Notes: generated from the sequence alone by a model not told the origin. Shown: positions 1-6,947, counted from the stretch's first letter. The stretch: DNA of 19,105 nucleotides from Candidatus Parcubacteria bacterium (GCA_003694545.1 RFKD01000042.1:1-19105), one strand, 5' to 3'. Program-made: numbers and translations.

Positions 1-546
1 GTGAGGTTTCAACCTTCTTTGTGGTTTATGCGGGACAACCATCTTCCTTTCGCGAGGACGGCAAGAACGATAGGAAAGAGCGTGCGCATCCTCCCTCGGG
101 AGAGCTACTTGGCTTTGTTGGAAAACGCGCAAGGAACGACACTGTTTGCCGACGCGTTCGCGCTTCTTGGCAACAAGCGCGCCAACATCACGGAAGGCGG
201 AAGGCTTTCCTGCGCGTACTTCGTGAGCGCGGTGTTGCTGATTGCGTCTTCGTTTGCGCCATCGTTTGGGCTCATTCGCGCGCTTCACTTTACGGTGCGG
301 GGCACGCGGGAGGATTTGCGCGCGTGCGGGTGGAAGCCGATTAGCGCGCCGCGCAAGGGGGCGGTCGTCGTTTGGGAAGCGCGCGAAGGGCACGAACACA
401 TTGGCTTTGCACTTGGCGGAGGGATGGCACTCAGCAACAGCTCCACCTTCGGGCGTGTTACGCGCCACCCTTTGACTTTCGGCAAACGGGGGACGAACGT
501 GTATCGGCGGGTTACCGAGCTGTGGTGGCACCCTGCCTTGGATTAG
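1..546 (+). CDS. NlpC/P60-like (papain-fold) putative cell-wall hydrolase, possibly 5'-partial
   Basis: The 181-residue frame opens with GTG at base 1, so the true start may lie outside the window; an in-frame ATG at 28 is an alternative. Seen in the sequence: a Cys at residue 71 in the context SCAYFVSAVL, at the head of a hydrophobic helix, and about 60 residues later a strand (GAVVVWE) followed by a His at 133 in HIGFALGGG. This Cys-helix, then strand-His-Gly order is typical of NlpC/P60 and CHAP amidases, which cut peptide bonds in peptidoglycan. A third polar residue could be His156. No signal peptide or wall-binding domain is visible, so the cellular location and substrate are unknown. 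The gene ends 8 bp before a strong hairpin and converges on the minus-strand exonuclease. The family assignment rests on motif spacing only and could be wrong. Confidence 0.55.
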   Translation: MRFQPSLWFMRDNHLPFARTARTIGKSVRILPRESYLALLENAQGTTLFADAFALLGNKRANITEGGRLSCAYFVSAVLLIASSFAPSFGLIRALHFTVRGTREDLRACGWKPISAPRKGAVVVWEAREGHEHIGFALGGGMALSNSSTFGRVTRHPLTFGKRGTNVYRRVTELWWHPALD

Positions 547-554
547 GGTGAGAA

Positions 555-594
555 CAAGCAAGCGGCGAGGCGTTAACGCCTCGCCGCTTGCTTG
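555..594. terminator. Bidirectional hairpin between convergent genes
   Basis: Bases 555-572 and 577-594 are perfect reverse complements, giving an 18-bp GC-rich stem around a TTAA loop (the loop is itself self-complementary). It begins 8 bp after the TAG of the plus-strand gene and ends 1 bp before the stop of the minus-strand gene. That is the expected place for a shared terminator. Neither side has a proper U-tract, so it may instead act as a 3'-end stabiliser or a transcription roadblock. Confidence 0.8.
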
Positions 595-595
595 G

Positions 596-1177
596 CTACC
601 ACGGCAGGGTGTGCGGCATTGGGGTTGGGGTCACATCTTCCCATGAGGAAGTATCAAGCGGAATTTCCTTCACTTCGTTAAAGTCGATGTATTTGAGGTG
701 GCCGTGCGCGCGGGCGTATTCATACAACTCCTTGGTGATACGCACATCCTCAAGGCAGTATTCGCGAATCTTGTCTATTTCGCCGCGCTTCCACCATTCG
801 TAGGCTTTGAGGCCGGTCGCGGTTTTTTTCTCGCCCAAGGTGGCCTGCGCCAAGGTATCGAGCTTCACGCGCCTTCCGATAACCGCTTTCACTTCCTTGA
901 GAAGGTCAATGCTTTTGATGCACGTGAGGTTACCGGGGTAGTATTTGTTTAACAAAGGAATATCAAAGTGGTCGGAGTTAAAACCAATGAGCACATCGGC
1001 TTTTTCCAAAAGGGGCCAGAGCTTGCCGAGCTCTTCTTCTAGGTAGCTCGTGTAGGAGTTGGTTTCGCTGTCCCACACGCCAACCAAAGAAATGGAAAGC
1101 GAATCGGGGCTCGCCGATCCGACTTCCGCGAAGAGGTTTTTGGTTTCAATATCAAACACAATCTTCCGCACGCTCAT
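596..1177 (-). CDS. DEDD-family 3'-5' exonuclease (RNase H-like fold)
   Basis: The 193-residue protein carries the three exonuclease motifs of the DEDDy group in order. Exo I is FDIETKN (Asp9, Glu11), Exo II is GFNSDHFDIP (Asp72), and Exo III is Tyr140-x3-Asp144 in EYCLEDV. These four acids bind the two metal ions that cleave 3'-terminal nucleotides. The protein is a bare nuclease domain with no polymerase or helicase part, resembling the 'predicted PolB-like 3'-5' exonuclease' and YprB-type ribonuclease-H-like proteins. Whether the substrate is DNA or RNA cannot be read from the sequence. The start at 1177 has a weak GAGAG element upstream. The gene follows hisS by 34 bp on the same strand with no visible terminator between, so it is probably co-transcribed from the hisS promoter. 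Confidence 0.85.
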   Translation of the reverse strand: MSVRKIVFDIETKNLFAEVGSASPDSLSISLVGVWDSETNSYTSYLEEELGKLWPLLEKADVLIGFNSDHFDIPLLNKYYPGNLTCIKSIDLLKEVKAVIGRRVKLDTLAQATLGEKKTATGLKAYEWWKRGEIDKIREYCLEDVRITKELYEYARAHGHLKYIDFNEVKEIPLDTSSWEDVTPTPMPHTLPW

Positions 1178-1211
1178 AGATGCTCTCGACTTACTACTTA
1201 TCCGTTAAGCG

Positions 1212-2552
1212 TTACGCGGGTTCGCCTGCGAGCAAATGCTCCCAACCTTCCTCGGGTGCCTCGCGCTGGGTGCGGGTGGGGAGGTGTTTGAGGGTAACGA
1301 TCCGCTGGGCTTCTTCGTGGTCGCCCACGAAAACAACCCACCGCGCGCCCGCACGCAAGGCTTCCCCCACGCCTTCTTTGGGAGAAGCCGGGGCAAGCAA
1401 GGCAACCGCGCGCGCGCCCGCTTTGCGCGCGGAAAGCGCGTGCTTTTGCGCGAGCGCGAGCTGGCGCACTCCCAACGGAACCACGAGGACATCGAGCGAA
1501 AGCGCGCTCTGGGGCAAAAGTCCAAGCGCTTTAAGAAAGGCTGTAAGCGTCACATCGCCAAGCCCGAACCCCACGGCGGGAATCGGCGGCGCGCCAAAAA
1601 GGGCCGTTAAGCCGTCATAGCGGCCACCGCCAAAAATGGAGCGACGCAAACCGCTCACGGCAAACACTTCAAACACGATGCCCGTGTAGTAGTTAAAGCC
1701 GCGAACGAGGCTTGCGTCGAACCGCCACGGAACTCCCAAGAGCGTGAGCCCTTCTTGCGCTTCCTGCAGGAGTTCAACCGCGCTCACTGAGGCAAGGCGG
1801 GGAAAGAGGGAGAGCGTTTCATCGAGCGACCCGGCTTCCAAGAAGGTCTCCATGACTTTCGCGTCGTCAAACGGCAGAAGATCACGCAAACCGCGCGTGA
1901 ATTGCGCGGCGTCCATTTTTTCCTTCCGGTCGATCCACGCCCACAACCGAGTGGGGTTCGGAGGCGGTTCGCTGAGGTATTCGCCTTCTAACGCCGTGAG
2001 GATGCCACGATGACTCACGCGCACCTCAAAGCTCTCGCGCGGCGCGCCAAAGGCGTCCGTGAGGATGCTGGAAGCAAGCGTGATGATTTCAATGTCGGCG
2101 CTCACGCCGGGCTCGCCGAGGATGTCGCAGTTCCACTGCCAGTGTTCGCGCAGGCGCCCTTCTTGCGGACGCTCATAACGAAAGACATTAGGGAACGAAT
2201 ACCAGCGCAGGGGAAAGCGTAGTGATTTGGCGCGCGCCGCCGCCAAGCGAGCGAGGGTCGGCGTCATTTCGGGGCGCAGCGTAACGCGTCTGCCGCCGCG
2301 GTCGGTGAAGGTGTAGGTTTGCTCGCGGGCGATTTCTTCGTTTTCCGCCGCTTTTGCTTCATATAATTCGGCGGGTTCCAGGAGAGACGCGCCATATTCC
2401 TCAAATCCCCAACGCTCAATCCACGAGCGCACACGCGCCTCTACCGCGCGAAAAACACCCATATCTTCCGGATAAAAGTCGCGCACGCCGCGATACGGCG
2501 CGACGGAAAGCGGTTGTGAGGAGCGCGCGTTGGACGACTCGTTTTCCCGCAT
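1212..2552 (-). CDS. hisS: Histidyl-tRNA synthetase
   Basis: This 446-residue class II aminoacyl-tRNA synthetase charges tRNA-His with histidine. Seen: the N-terminal YRGVRDFYPED block (residues 20-30), motif 2 FRYERPQEGR (124-133), the histidine-specific loop RGFNYYTG (284-291; most bacterial enzymes have RGLDYYTG), and GGGRYDGL (308-315). The C-terminal anticodon-binding domain begins near LDVLVVPLG (353). The motif 3 region reads GFGLGDVTL rather than the common GxGxER form. The frame stays open upstream to 2912, but that extension overlaps the divergent gene and carries no family signal. The ATG at 2552 sits 7 nt after an extended -10 box, which supports a leaderless start there. It probably forms an operon with the downstream exonuclease. 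Confidence 0.96.
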   Translation of the reverse strand: MRENESSNARSSQPLSVAPYRGVRDFYPEDMGVFRAVEARVRSWIERWGFEEYGASLLEPAELYEAKAAENEEIAREQTYTFTDRGGRRVTLRPEMTPTLARLAAARAKSLRFPLRWYSFPNVFRYERPQEGRLREHWQWNCDILGEPGVSADIEIITLASSILTDAFGAPRESFEVRVSHRGILTALEGEYLSEPPPNPTRLWAWIDRKEKMDAAQFTRGLRDLLPFDDAKVMETFLEAGSLDETLSLFPRLASVSAVELLQEAQEGLTLLGVPWRFDASLVRGFNYYTGIVFEVFAVSGLRRSIFGGGRYDGLTALFGAPPIPAVGFGLGDVTLTAFLKALGLLPQSALSLDVLVVPLGVRQLALAQKHALSARKAGARAVALLAPASPKEGVGEALRAGARWVVFVGDHEEAQRIVTLKHLPTRTQREAPEEGWEHLLAGEPA

Positions 2553-2559
2553 TGTTTTC

Positions 2560-2568
2560 AGTGTAACA
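2560..2568 (-). promoter_or_regulatory. Extended -10 promoter of hisS (leaderless)
   Basis: Read on the minus strand, the sequence is TGtTACACT, an extended -10 element, with exactly 7 nt between its end and the hisS ATG at 2552. Transcription would therefore start at or next to the A of the ATG. No convincing -35 box is visible, as is common for extended -10 promoters. Confidence 0.6.
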
Positions 2569-2617
2569 CATTCGCGCGATAGTACCGAACTTATGGGTAT
2601 GGCGCGCGAGTGGCATG

Positions 2618-2626
2618 TGGTATGAT
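2618..2626 (+). promoter_or_regulatory. Extended -10 promoter of the small membrane protein gene (leaderless)
   Basis: TGgTATGAT is an extended -10 element matching the consensus hexamer at five of six bases. It lies 7 nt before the ATG at 2634, so the transcript probably begins at the start codon. It is divergent from, and about 50 bp away from, the hisS -10 box. There is no clear -35 box. Confidence 0.6.
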
Positions 2627-2633
2627 ACACACG

Positions 2634-2951
2634 ATGCTTGATTTGCAAAGCGCGGGCATAGTCCTCGTCGCGCTCGGATGGGTGTGGGAAGCATATCGAA
2701 CGAAAGGCGCGGCGCCAAGGGCATCGCTCGCGCTTCCTTCGCTGATGCTCGCGGGGGGAGCGATTCTCGCAACAGGAGAATACGCTGAAGGATCGATTGC
2801 GGGCGCCTTCGGGGCCGCTATGCTTGCGCTTGCAAGCGCGTGGATGCTGTTGAGGCCCGTGTTCGTTTTCGTTGGCGCTCAAGGCGCGCGGCAGGAGGAG
2901 GCACAAAACCATAGCCTACCAGAAGAGGGAAGCAACAGCCGTCCTCATTAA
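2634..2951 (+). CDS. Small membrane protein of unknown function
   Basis: I do not recognise this 105-residue protein. It has three hydrophobic stretches: SAGIVLVALGWVW (about residues 6-18), LALPSLMLAGGAILA (about 35-49) and GAFGAAMLALASAWMLL (about 58-76), continuing into PVFVFVGA. A short charged tail rich in Glu, Gln and Ser follows. This suggests two or three membrane helices. An in-frame GTG at 2610 would add eight residues but would lie upstream of the -10 box, so the ATG at 2634 is preferred. The stop is 27 bp before the glycerate kinase ATG, so the two are probably co-transcribed. A transport or scaffold role is possible but nothing in the sequence shows it. Confidence 0.65.
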   Translation: MLDLQSAGIVLVALGWVWEAYRTKGAAPRASLALPSLMLAGGAILATGEYAEGSIAGAFGAAMLALASAWMLLRPVFVFVGAQGARQEEAQNHSLPEEGSNSRPH

Positions 2952-2978
2952 TACTTTTTGTCTCCCAGCCTCTTGGTT

Positions 2979-4331
2979 ATGCCAAGCCTCCATAAAGACC
3001 AGCCACGAGAAAAGTTGTGGTTGCCGAGCGTGCGCGTCCAAAACAAGGCGCGACTTGCCGTAACGCCCCTTCGCGCGCTCGCACTTGAGGCCGTGGAAGA
3101 GGGCGTGAGCTCGGTTTTGCCGGAGCGCGCGCTCGCGCGCTCGCTGAAAGACGCTGAAGGTGTCCTCCTTATTGATGGGGCGATGGTTGCCGATATGTCC
3201 CGTTGGCGCAAGATGGTATTTGTCGCCGTCGGTAAATGCGCGTATCGCGCGGCGGCCGCCTTCGGCGCCCTGGCGCGCCGCGCGCCTGATGTGGGGGTTG
3301 TGGTGGGTGTTGGGAAGCCGACCATCCCTTTACCTTCGTGGGCGCGCGTGTATGCGGGGACACACCCTTTGCCCACTGAAGCGAATATGGCGGGCGCGCG
3401 CGCCCTTTCCGAGGCGCTCGGGGGGTTAACGGAGGAAGACGGCGTTATTGCCGTTGTCTCCGGCGGTGCGTCGGTTCTCTTGTGTGGCGAAGACGCGCAC
3501 ATGTGCCGCACGGAATCGGAAATCACGCAAGCGTTGTTTGCCGCAGGCGCAACGATCCGTGAGCTCAACATCGTACGCAAGCATCTCTCTCCTTTGCGGG
3601 GCGGGGGGCTCGCGCGCATGGCGCATCCGGCGCAAGTGGTGGCGCTTGTGTTTTCTGATGTTCCCGGCGACGATATAAGCACTATTGCTTCCGGGCCGTT
3701 TGTGCGCGACGGCTCAACGCGTGAGGAGGCGTGGGAAGTGTTGACGCGCCGCGGAGTTGCGCAAACACTTTCCCTCACGCCCGAGATATTGCGCGAGACG
3801 CCCAAAGAAGGCGACTACTTTTCCCGCGTGAGCCATTTTCTCGTCGCGTCCAACCGCCACGCGCTGGAGGCGATGCGGGAGAGCCTTGCGCGACACCGCG
3901 TTGATGGCGAGGTGTGCGACAGGTGTCTTACGGGCGAAGCGCGTGTCGTTGGCGCCAATCTTGCCCGCGCGTTGAAAGAAGAAATGTCGCCCCGCAGTGC
4001 GCGCTTGTATGGCGGGGAAACCACCGTGATCATTCGCGGCAGAGGCAAGGGGGGGCGCAATCATGAAGTTGCTCTTAGCGCTTTGGCTCATGGGATGCCT
4101 TCGTCTGGGCTTGTGGTCGCGTTTGCGAGCGACGGGTGCGACAACGGTCCGCACGCAGGCGCGGTGGCAGACGCTGTGACGATCGCGCACGCGCAAGAAA
4201 AAGGCATCTCACTTTCTGAAGCGCTTGCGCATAATGACTCCGCGACCTTTTTCGACATAGTCGGCGATGCGATTATCACCGGCCCTACGGGCGCCAATGT
4301 CGCCGATCTTCTTTTGGTTCTGCGCGGCTGA
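2979..4331 (+). CDS. Glycerate 2-kinase, class II (DUF4147/MOFRL family)
   Basis: The 450-residue protein matches class II glycerate kinases over its whole length. These enzymes phosphorylate D-glycerate with ATP, usually to 2-phosphoglycerate. Seen: VGKCAYR with the conserved Lys (about 84-90), SGGASVLL (161-168), NIVRKHLSPLRGGGLA (197-212), SDVPGDD (226-232), GGETTV (345-350), GKGGRNHE (357-364) and SDGCDNG (384-390). The C-terminal NDSATFF...TGPTGANV block is the MOFRL domain. About 28 residues precede the family's usual start and look low in conservation. A TTG at 2958 would add seven more; the ATG at 2979 is preferred. It sits 59 bp upstream of ppsA, and enolase, which uses its product, lies in the same block. 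3-phosphoglycerate as product cannot be excluded. Confidence 0.93.
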   Translation: MPSLHKDQPREKLWLPSVRVQNKARLAVTPLRALALEAVEEGVSSVLPERALARSLKDAEGVLLIDGAMVADMSRWRKMVFVAVGKCAYRAAAAFGALARRAPDVGVVVGVGKPTIPLPSWARVYAGTHPLPTEANMAGARALSEALGGLTEEDGVIAVVSGGASVLLCGEDAHMCRTESEITQALFAAGATIRELNIVRKHLSPLRGGGLARMAHPAQVVALVFSDVPGDDISTIASGPFVRDGSTREEAWEVLTRRGVAQTLSLTPEILRETPKEGDYFSRVSHFLVASNRHALEAMRESLARHRVDGEVCDRCLTGEARVVGANLARALKEEMSPRSARLYGGETTVIIRGRGKGGRNHEVALSALAHGMPSSGLVVAFASDGCDNGPHAGAVADAVTIAHAQEKGISLSEALAHNDSATFFDIVGDAIITGPTGANVADLLLVLRG

Positions 4332-4374
4332 CGCGAGTTGGTGGGGACAGGCAGAGGCGGGGCGTTTGCTAACC

Positions 4375-4380
4375 TAGCAT
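4375..4380 (+). promoter_or_regulatory. Weak candidate -10 box before ppsA
   Basis: TAGCAT lies 10 nt before the ppsA ATG at 4391 and would give a leader of only about 3 nt. It has no extended TG and no recognisable -35 box, so read-through from the glycerate kinase gene is equally possible. Confidence 0.25.
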
Positions 4381-4390
4381 AAGAAGCAGT

Positions 4391-5713
4391 ATGACTCGGG
4401 AGTACATTCGTTGGTTTTCCTCTCTCTCGATTGATGATGTCCCCCTTGTTGGGGGCAAGAACGCCGCGTTGGGGGAAATGGTGCGCGAACTTTCTTCGCT
4501 TGGCGTTTCTGTTCCTGACGGATTCGCGATTACCGCCCACGCGTATTGGGATTTCGTGCGGGAGAATCATCTTGACAAGGTATTGCATCGGGAGCTTGAC
4601 GATGTGGACACGCATAATGTTGCGCAGTTGCAGGAGCGCGGTAAGCGCGTGCGCGAGGCGTTTTTGCGCGCCAGGTTTCCCCGCGAGGTGGAGGAAGCCA
4701 TTCTCGAAGCATATCGGGATTTGGGAGAACGCTACGGCAGAAACCCGAGCGTTGCCGTGCGTTCAAGTGCCACAGCGGAAGACCTGCCGGACGCATCGTT
4801 TGCCGGCGAGCAGGAGACATTTCTCAATGTGGGAGGGGAAGCCCAGATTTTAGAAAAAACGCGCGAGTGCTTCGCGTCGCTGTTTACCGATCGCGCGATT
4901 TCCTACCGCGCTGACAAGGGTTTTTCGCATTTTGCCGTCGCGCTTTCCGTAGGGGTGCAAAAGATGGTGCGCTCCGATAAGGGTGCAAGCGGCGTGATGT
5001 TCACCCTTGACCCTGAGACGGGATTTCCTGGAGTTGTGGTGGTGGAAGGGTCGTGGGGGTTGGGGGAAATGGTCGTGCAAGGAAAGGTGACGCCGGATAG
5101 TTTTATGGTGTTTAAAGAAGGCTTGCGGCAAGGAAAAGACGCCGTTATTGCGCACGACTTGGGTGATAAACGGGAGATGATGGTGTATGGCGAACAAGGA
5201 GGAACGCGCGTTGTAGCCACAAGTAAAGCCCAACAGGAGCAGTTTTGCCTTTCTGATAAGGAAATTCTCCAGCTCGCGCAATGGGGGCTCGCCATTGAAG
5301 CGCACTTTTCGCGAAAGCATAACCGCCCCACACCAATGGATATTGAATGGGCGAAAGACGGGACGACGGGCCAACTCGCAATCGTGCAAGCGCGGCCGGA
5401 GACTGTGCACGCGCGCGCTCGCGCGAGTAATGTATGGGAGCGCTTCCGGCGCACGGGGGAAGGGGAGGTGCTCGCGCGCGGCACAGCTGTGGGAACCAAA
5501 ATAGCCCAAGGGGTTGCCAAGGTACTCAGCGCGCCGTCGCAAATGGCGCGCTTTCAGCAAGGAGAAGTGCTTGTGGCTGACACTACGGACCCGGATTGGG
5601 AGCCTATTATGAAGAAAGCCGCCGCGATCGTTACCAATCGCGGGGGGCAGAACCTCGCACGCCGCCATTGTCGCGCGCGAACTGGGAATACCGGCTGTTG
5701 TCGGCTGCAGTAA
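4391..5713 (+). CDS. ppsA: PEP synthase, N-terminal part (frameshifted gene)
   Basis: This is the N-terminal half of phosphoenolpyruvate synthase, which converts pyruvate, ATP and water to PEP, AMP and phosphate. Residues 1-340 are the ATP-grasp domain: GGKNAALGEM (21-30), VRSSATAEDLPDASFAGEQ (123-141), then MDIEWAKDG and IVQARPETV near 5335-5406. The swivelling phosphohistidine domain starts with VLVADTTDPDWEPIMKKAAAIVTNRGG. After the second Gly (residue 419) the frame goes wrong, reads 20-odd unrelated residues, and stops at 5713. Removing one G from the run at 5642-5647 restores NRGGRTSHAAIVAREL, with the phosphorylated His at 423 (421 in E. coli PpsA), and continues into the next entry. 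As encoded, the fragment lacks the catalytic His and the PEP-binding barrel. Confidence 0.93.
   Translation: MTREYIRWFSSLSIDDVPLVGGKNAALGEMVRELSSLGVSVPDGFAITAHAYWDFVRENHLDKVLHRELDDVDTHNVAQLQERGKRVREAFLRARFPREVEEAILEAYRDLGERYGRNPSVAVRSSATAEDLPDASFAGEQETFLNVGGEAQILEKTRECFASLFTDRAISYRADKGFSHFAVALSVGVQKMVRSDKGASGVMFTLDPETGFPGVVVVEGSWGLGEMVVQGKVTPDSFMVFKEGLRQGKDAVIAHDLGDKREMMVYGEQGGTRVVATSKAQQEQFCLSDKEILQLAQWGLAIEAHFSRKHNRPTPMDIEWAKDGTTGQLAIVQARPETVHARARASNVWERFRRTGEGEVLARGTAVGTKIAQGVAKVLSAPSQMARFQQGEVLVADTTDPDWEPIMKKAAAIVTNRGGQNLARRHCRARTGNTGCCRLQ
5642..5647 (+). other. ppsA: Frameshift site in ppsA (six-G run)
   Basis: The upstream frame reads CGC GGG GGG CAG, and the downstream frame picks up as GGC AGA ACC TCG CAC from 5646. 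One G fewer would join both halves in a single 812-codon gene (4391-6830) and produce the expected NRGGRTSHAA motif exactly. The sequence shows one extra base in a homopolymer. Whether this is a base-calling or assembly error or a real mutation cannot be decided here. Confidence 0.9.
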
Positions 5714-5738
5714 CGCGACGGAGGCTGTCCGCGATGGA

Positions 5739-6830
5739 TTGGAGGTAACGATTGATTGCGCTTCCGGCAAGGAGGGACTTATTTTGCGCGGCCTCGTGCC
5801 GTTTGAGCGGGAAGAGCATCGGCTGGATAGCGTTCCGCAAACGCGCACGAAGGTTGCCGTGAATATCGGTTCGCCGCAGGAAGCTCTGCGCCTCTGGCGC
5901 CTGCCGATTTCAGGGGTCGGCCTTGGCAGGTTGGAGTTTGTGATCGCAAGCCGCATTGGAGTGCACCCGAACGCCGTGTTGGCATATCCCGCGCTCGCGG
6001 CGGGTGTGCGAGAAGAAGATCAGGCGCTCGCGCGAGCGATTGAGGAACGCGCGCGAGGCTATGAGTCGCCGCGCGAGTTTTATGTGCTGGAGCTTGCCGA
6101 AGGCATCGCCCAAATTGCCGTTGCGTTCTACCCGAAGGAAGTGATCATGCGCTTTTCCGATTTCAAGAGCAACGAGTATCGCTCGCTTTTGGGCGGCGAG
6201 CGCTACGAGCCCGTTGAAGAAAACCCGATGATTGGTTGGCGGGGCGCTTCGCGCTACGCGCACCCGGAGTTTCGCGCGGCGTTTGGACTTGAGTGCGAAG
6301 CAGTGGACCGCGTGCGGCGCGTGTACGGGCTCGAAAATGTGAGCGTGATGATTCCGTTCGTGCGCACGCCGCAGGAGGGGAAAAAGGTGCTTGCGACGAT
6401 GGCGGAATTTGGTCTCGGGAAGGAGCGACATCCGGGGCTGAAGGTATATTTGATGGCTGAATTGCCGGCAAATGTGTGGCGCGCGCAGGAGTTTTTGGCG
6501 CTTGCCGACGGGTTTTCCATTGGTTCGAACGATTTAACCCAGCTTATCGTGGGAATGGACCGCGATAACGAACGCATTGCCGGGGCGACCGACGAGCGCG
6601 ACCCTGCCGTGAAAGAAGCCATTCATATCCTCATTCGTGAGTGCCGCAAGGTGGGGAAGTATTGCGGCATTTGCGGGCAAGCGCCGTCGGATTATCCGGA
6701 ACTGCTAAAGTTTTTGGTGCGCGAGGGGATTACGGCTATCTCACTCGCGCCGGACGCGGTTTTGCCTGCTTTGGAGGCCATCGCGCGCGCCGAAGGCGCG
6801 CGCGATGTCGGAGAATCTTCTTCCGCGTGA
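5739..6830 (+). CDS. ppsA: PEP synthase, C-terminal part (frameshifted gene)
   Basis: This is the continuation of PEP synthase. Its coding frame really resumes at 5646; the first possible start codon in it is TTG at 5739, which is unlikely to be used. It holds the PEP/pyruvate-binding TIM barrel. Seen: RFSDFKSNEYRSLLGGERYE, EENPMIGWRGASRY, the metal and substrate region SIGSNDLTQL, and the catalytic Cys in KYCGICGQAPSD. In the repaired protein that Cys is residue 761 (751 in E. coli). The rebuilt length of 812 residues is close to the E. coli enzyme (792), so nothing other than the one base seems lost. Conservation up to the final residues argues for a recent event or a sequence error. In an organism without pyruvate kinase this enzyme could also run towards pyruvate; that is inference. 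Confidence 0.92.
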   Translation: MEVTIDCASGKEGLILRGLVPFEREEHRLDSVPQTRTKVAVNIGSPQEALRLWRLPISGVGLGRLEFVIASRIGVHPNAVLAYPALAAGVREEDQALARAIEERARGYESPREFYVLELAEGIAQIAVAFYPKEVIMRFSDFKSNEYRSLLGGERYEPVEENPMIGWRGASRYAHPEFRAAFGLECEAVDRVRRVYGLENVSVMIPFVRTPQEGKKVLATMAEFGLGKERHPGLKVYLMAELPANVWRAQEFLALADGFSIGSNDLTQLIVGMDRDNERIAGATDERDPAVKEAIHILIRECRKVGKYCGICGQAPSDYPELLKFLVREGITAISLAPDAVLPALEAIARAEGARDVGESSSA

Positions 6831-6866
6831 ATGTGGATAAAACAGCCGTGTTCGCGCGCGGGAGTG

Positions 6867-6875
6867 TGATACAAT
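6867..6875 (+). promoter_or_regulatory. Extended -10 promoter before the 2-hydroxyacid dehydrogenase gene
   Basis: TGaTACAAT is an extended -10 box in the 117-bp gap after ppsA. Transcription would begin near 6882, leaving a leader of about 66 nt before the ATG at 6948, unlike the leaderless genes in this window. No -35 box is evident. Confidence 0.55.
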
Positions 6876-6891
6876 ACACTGCGCAGTATTG
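6872..6891. promoter_or_regulatory. Palindrome over the -10 box and start site (possible operator)
   Basis: CAATAC (6872-6877) and GTATTG (6886-6891) are inverted repeats separated by 8 bases. A second palindrome, ACTGC/GCAGT, lies at 6878-6887. Together they cover the downstream half of the -10 box and the predicted start site, where a repressor would block initiation. As RNA the arms could also form a hairpin. No known regulator motif is recognised. Confidence 0.4.
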
Positions 6892-6947
6892 CGAGAGACA
6901 ACCACTGTTTTACTTTTACACGCGTTATCAACTACACGACACTCTCT

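Noticed and set aside
2553..2912. An N-terminal extension of HisRS by 120 codons
   Set aside because: It would overlap the divergent membrane protein gene and the promoter region, has no synthetase similarity, and the ATG at 2552 is placed correctly for both the family and the -10 box.
3101..3300. Frequent GCGCGC runs, here and throughout the window, as a possible repeat or signal
   Set aside because: They follow from Ala and Arg codons (GCG, CGC) in GC-rich genes and show no fixed spacing or unit.
2948..3805. A 285-codon minus-strand open frame opposite glycerate kinase
   Set aside because: The product is low-complexity (Ser, Ala, Arg, Thr rich) with no recognisable domain. The plus strand holds a full kinase here.
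5642..5654. Programmed ribosomal frameshifting in ppsA at GGG GGG C
   Set aside because: Joining the halves needs a +1 shift, not -1, and no stop codon or stimulatory signal sits at the site as in prfB. Other ppsA genes are not known to be shifted. An indel is simpler.
4850..5956. A 368-codon open frame on the minus strand across ppsA
   Set aside because: It lies wholly opposite a strongly conserved gene, its translation shows no family motif, and long antisense frames are expected in GC-rich coding DNA.
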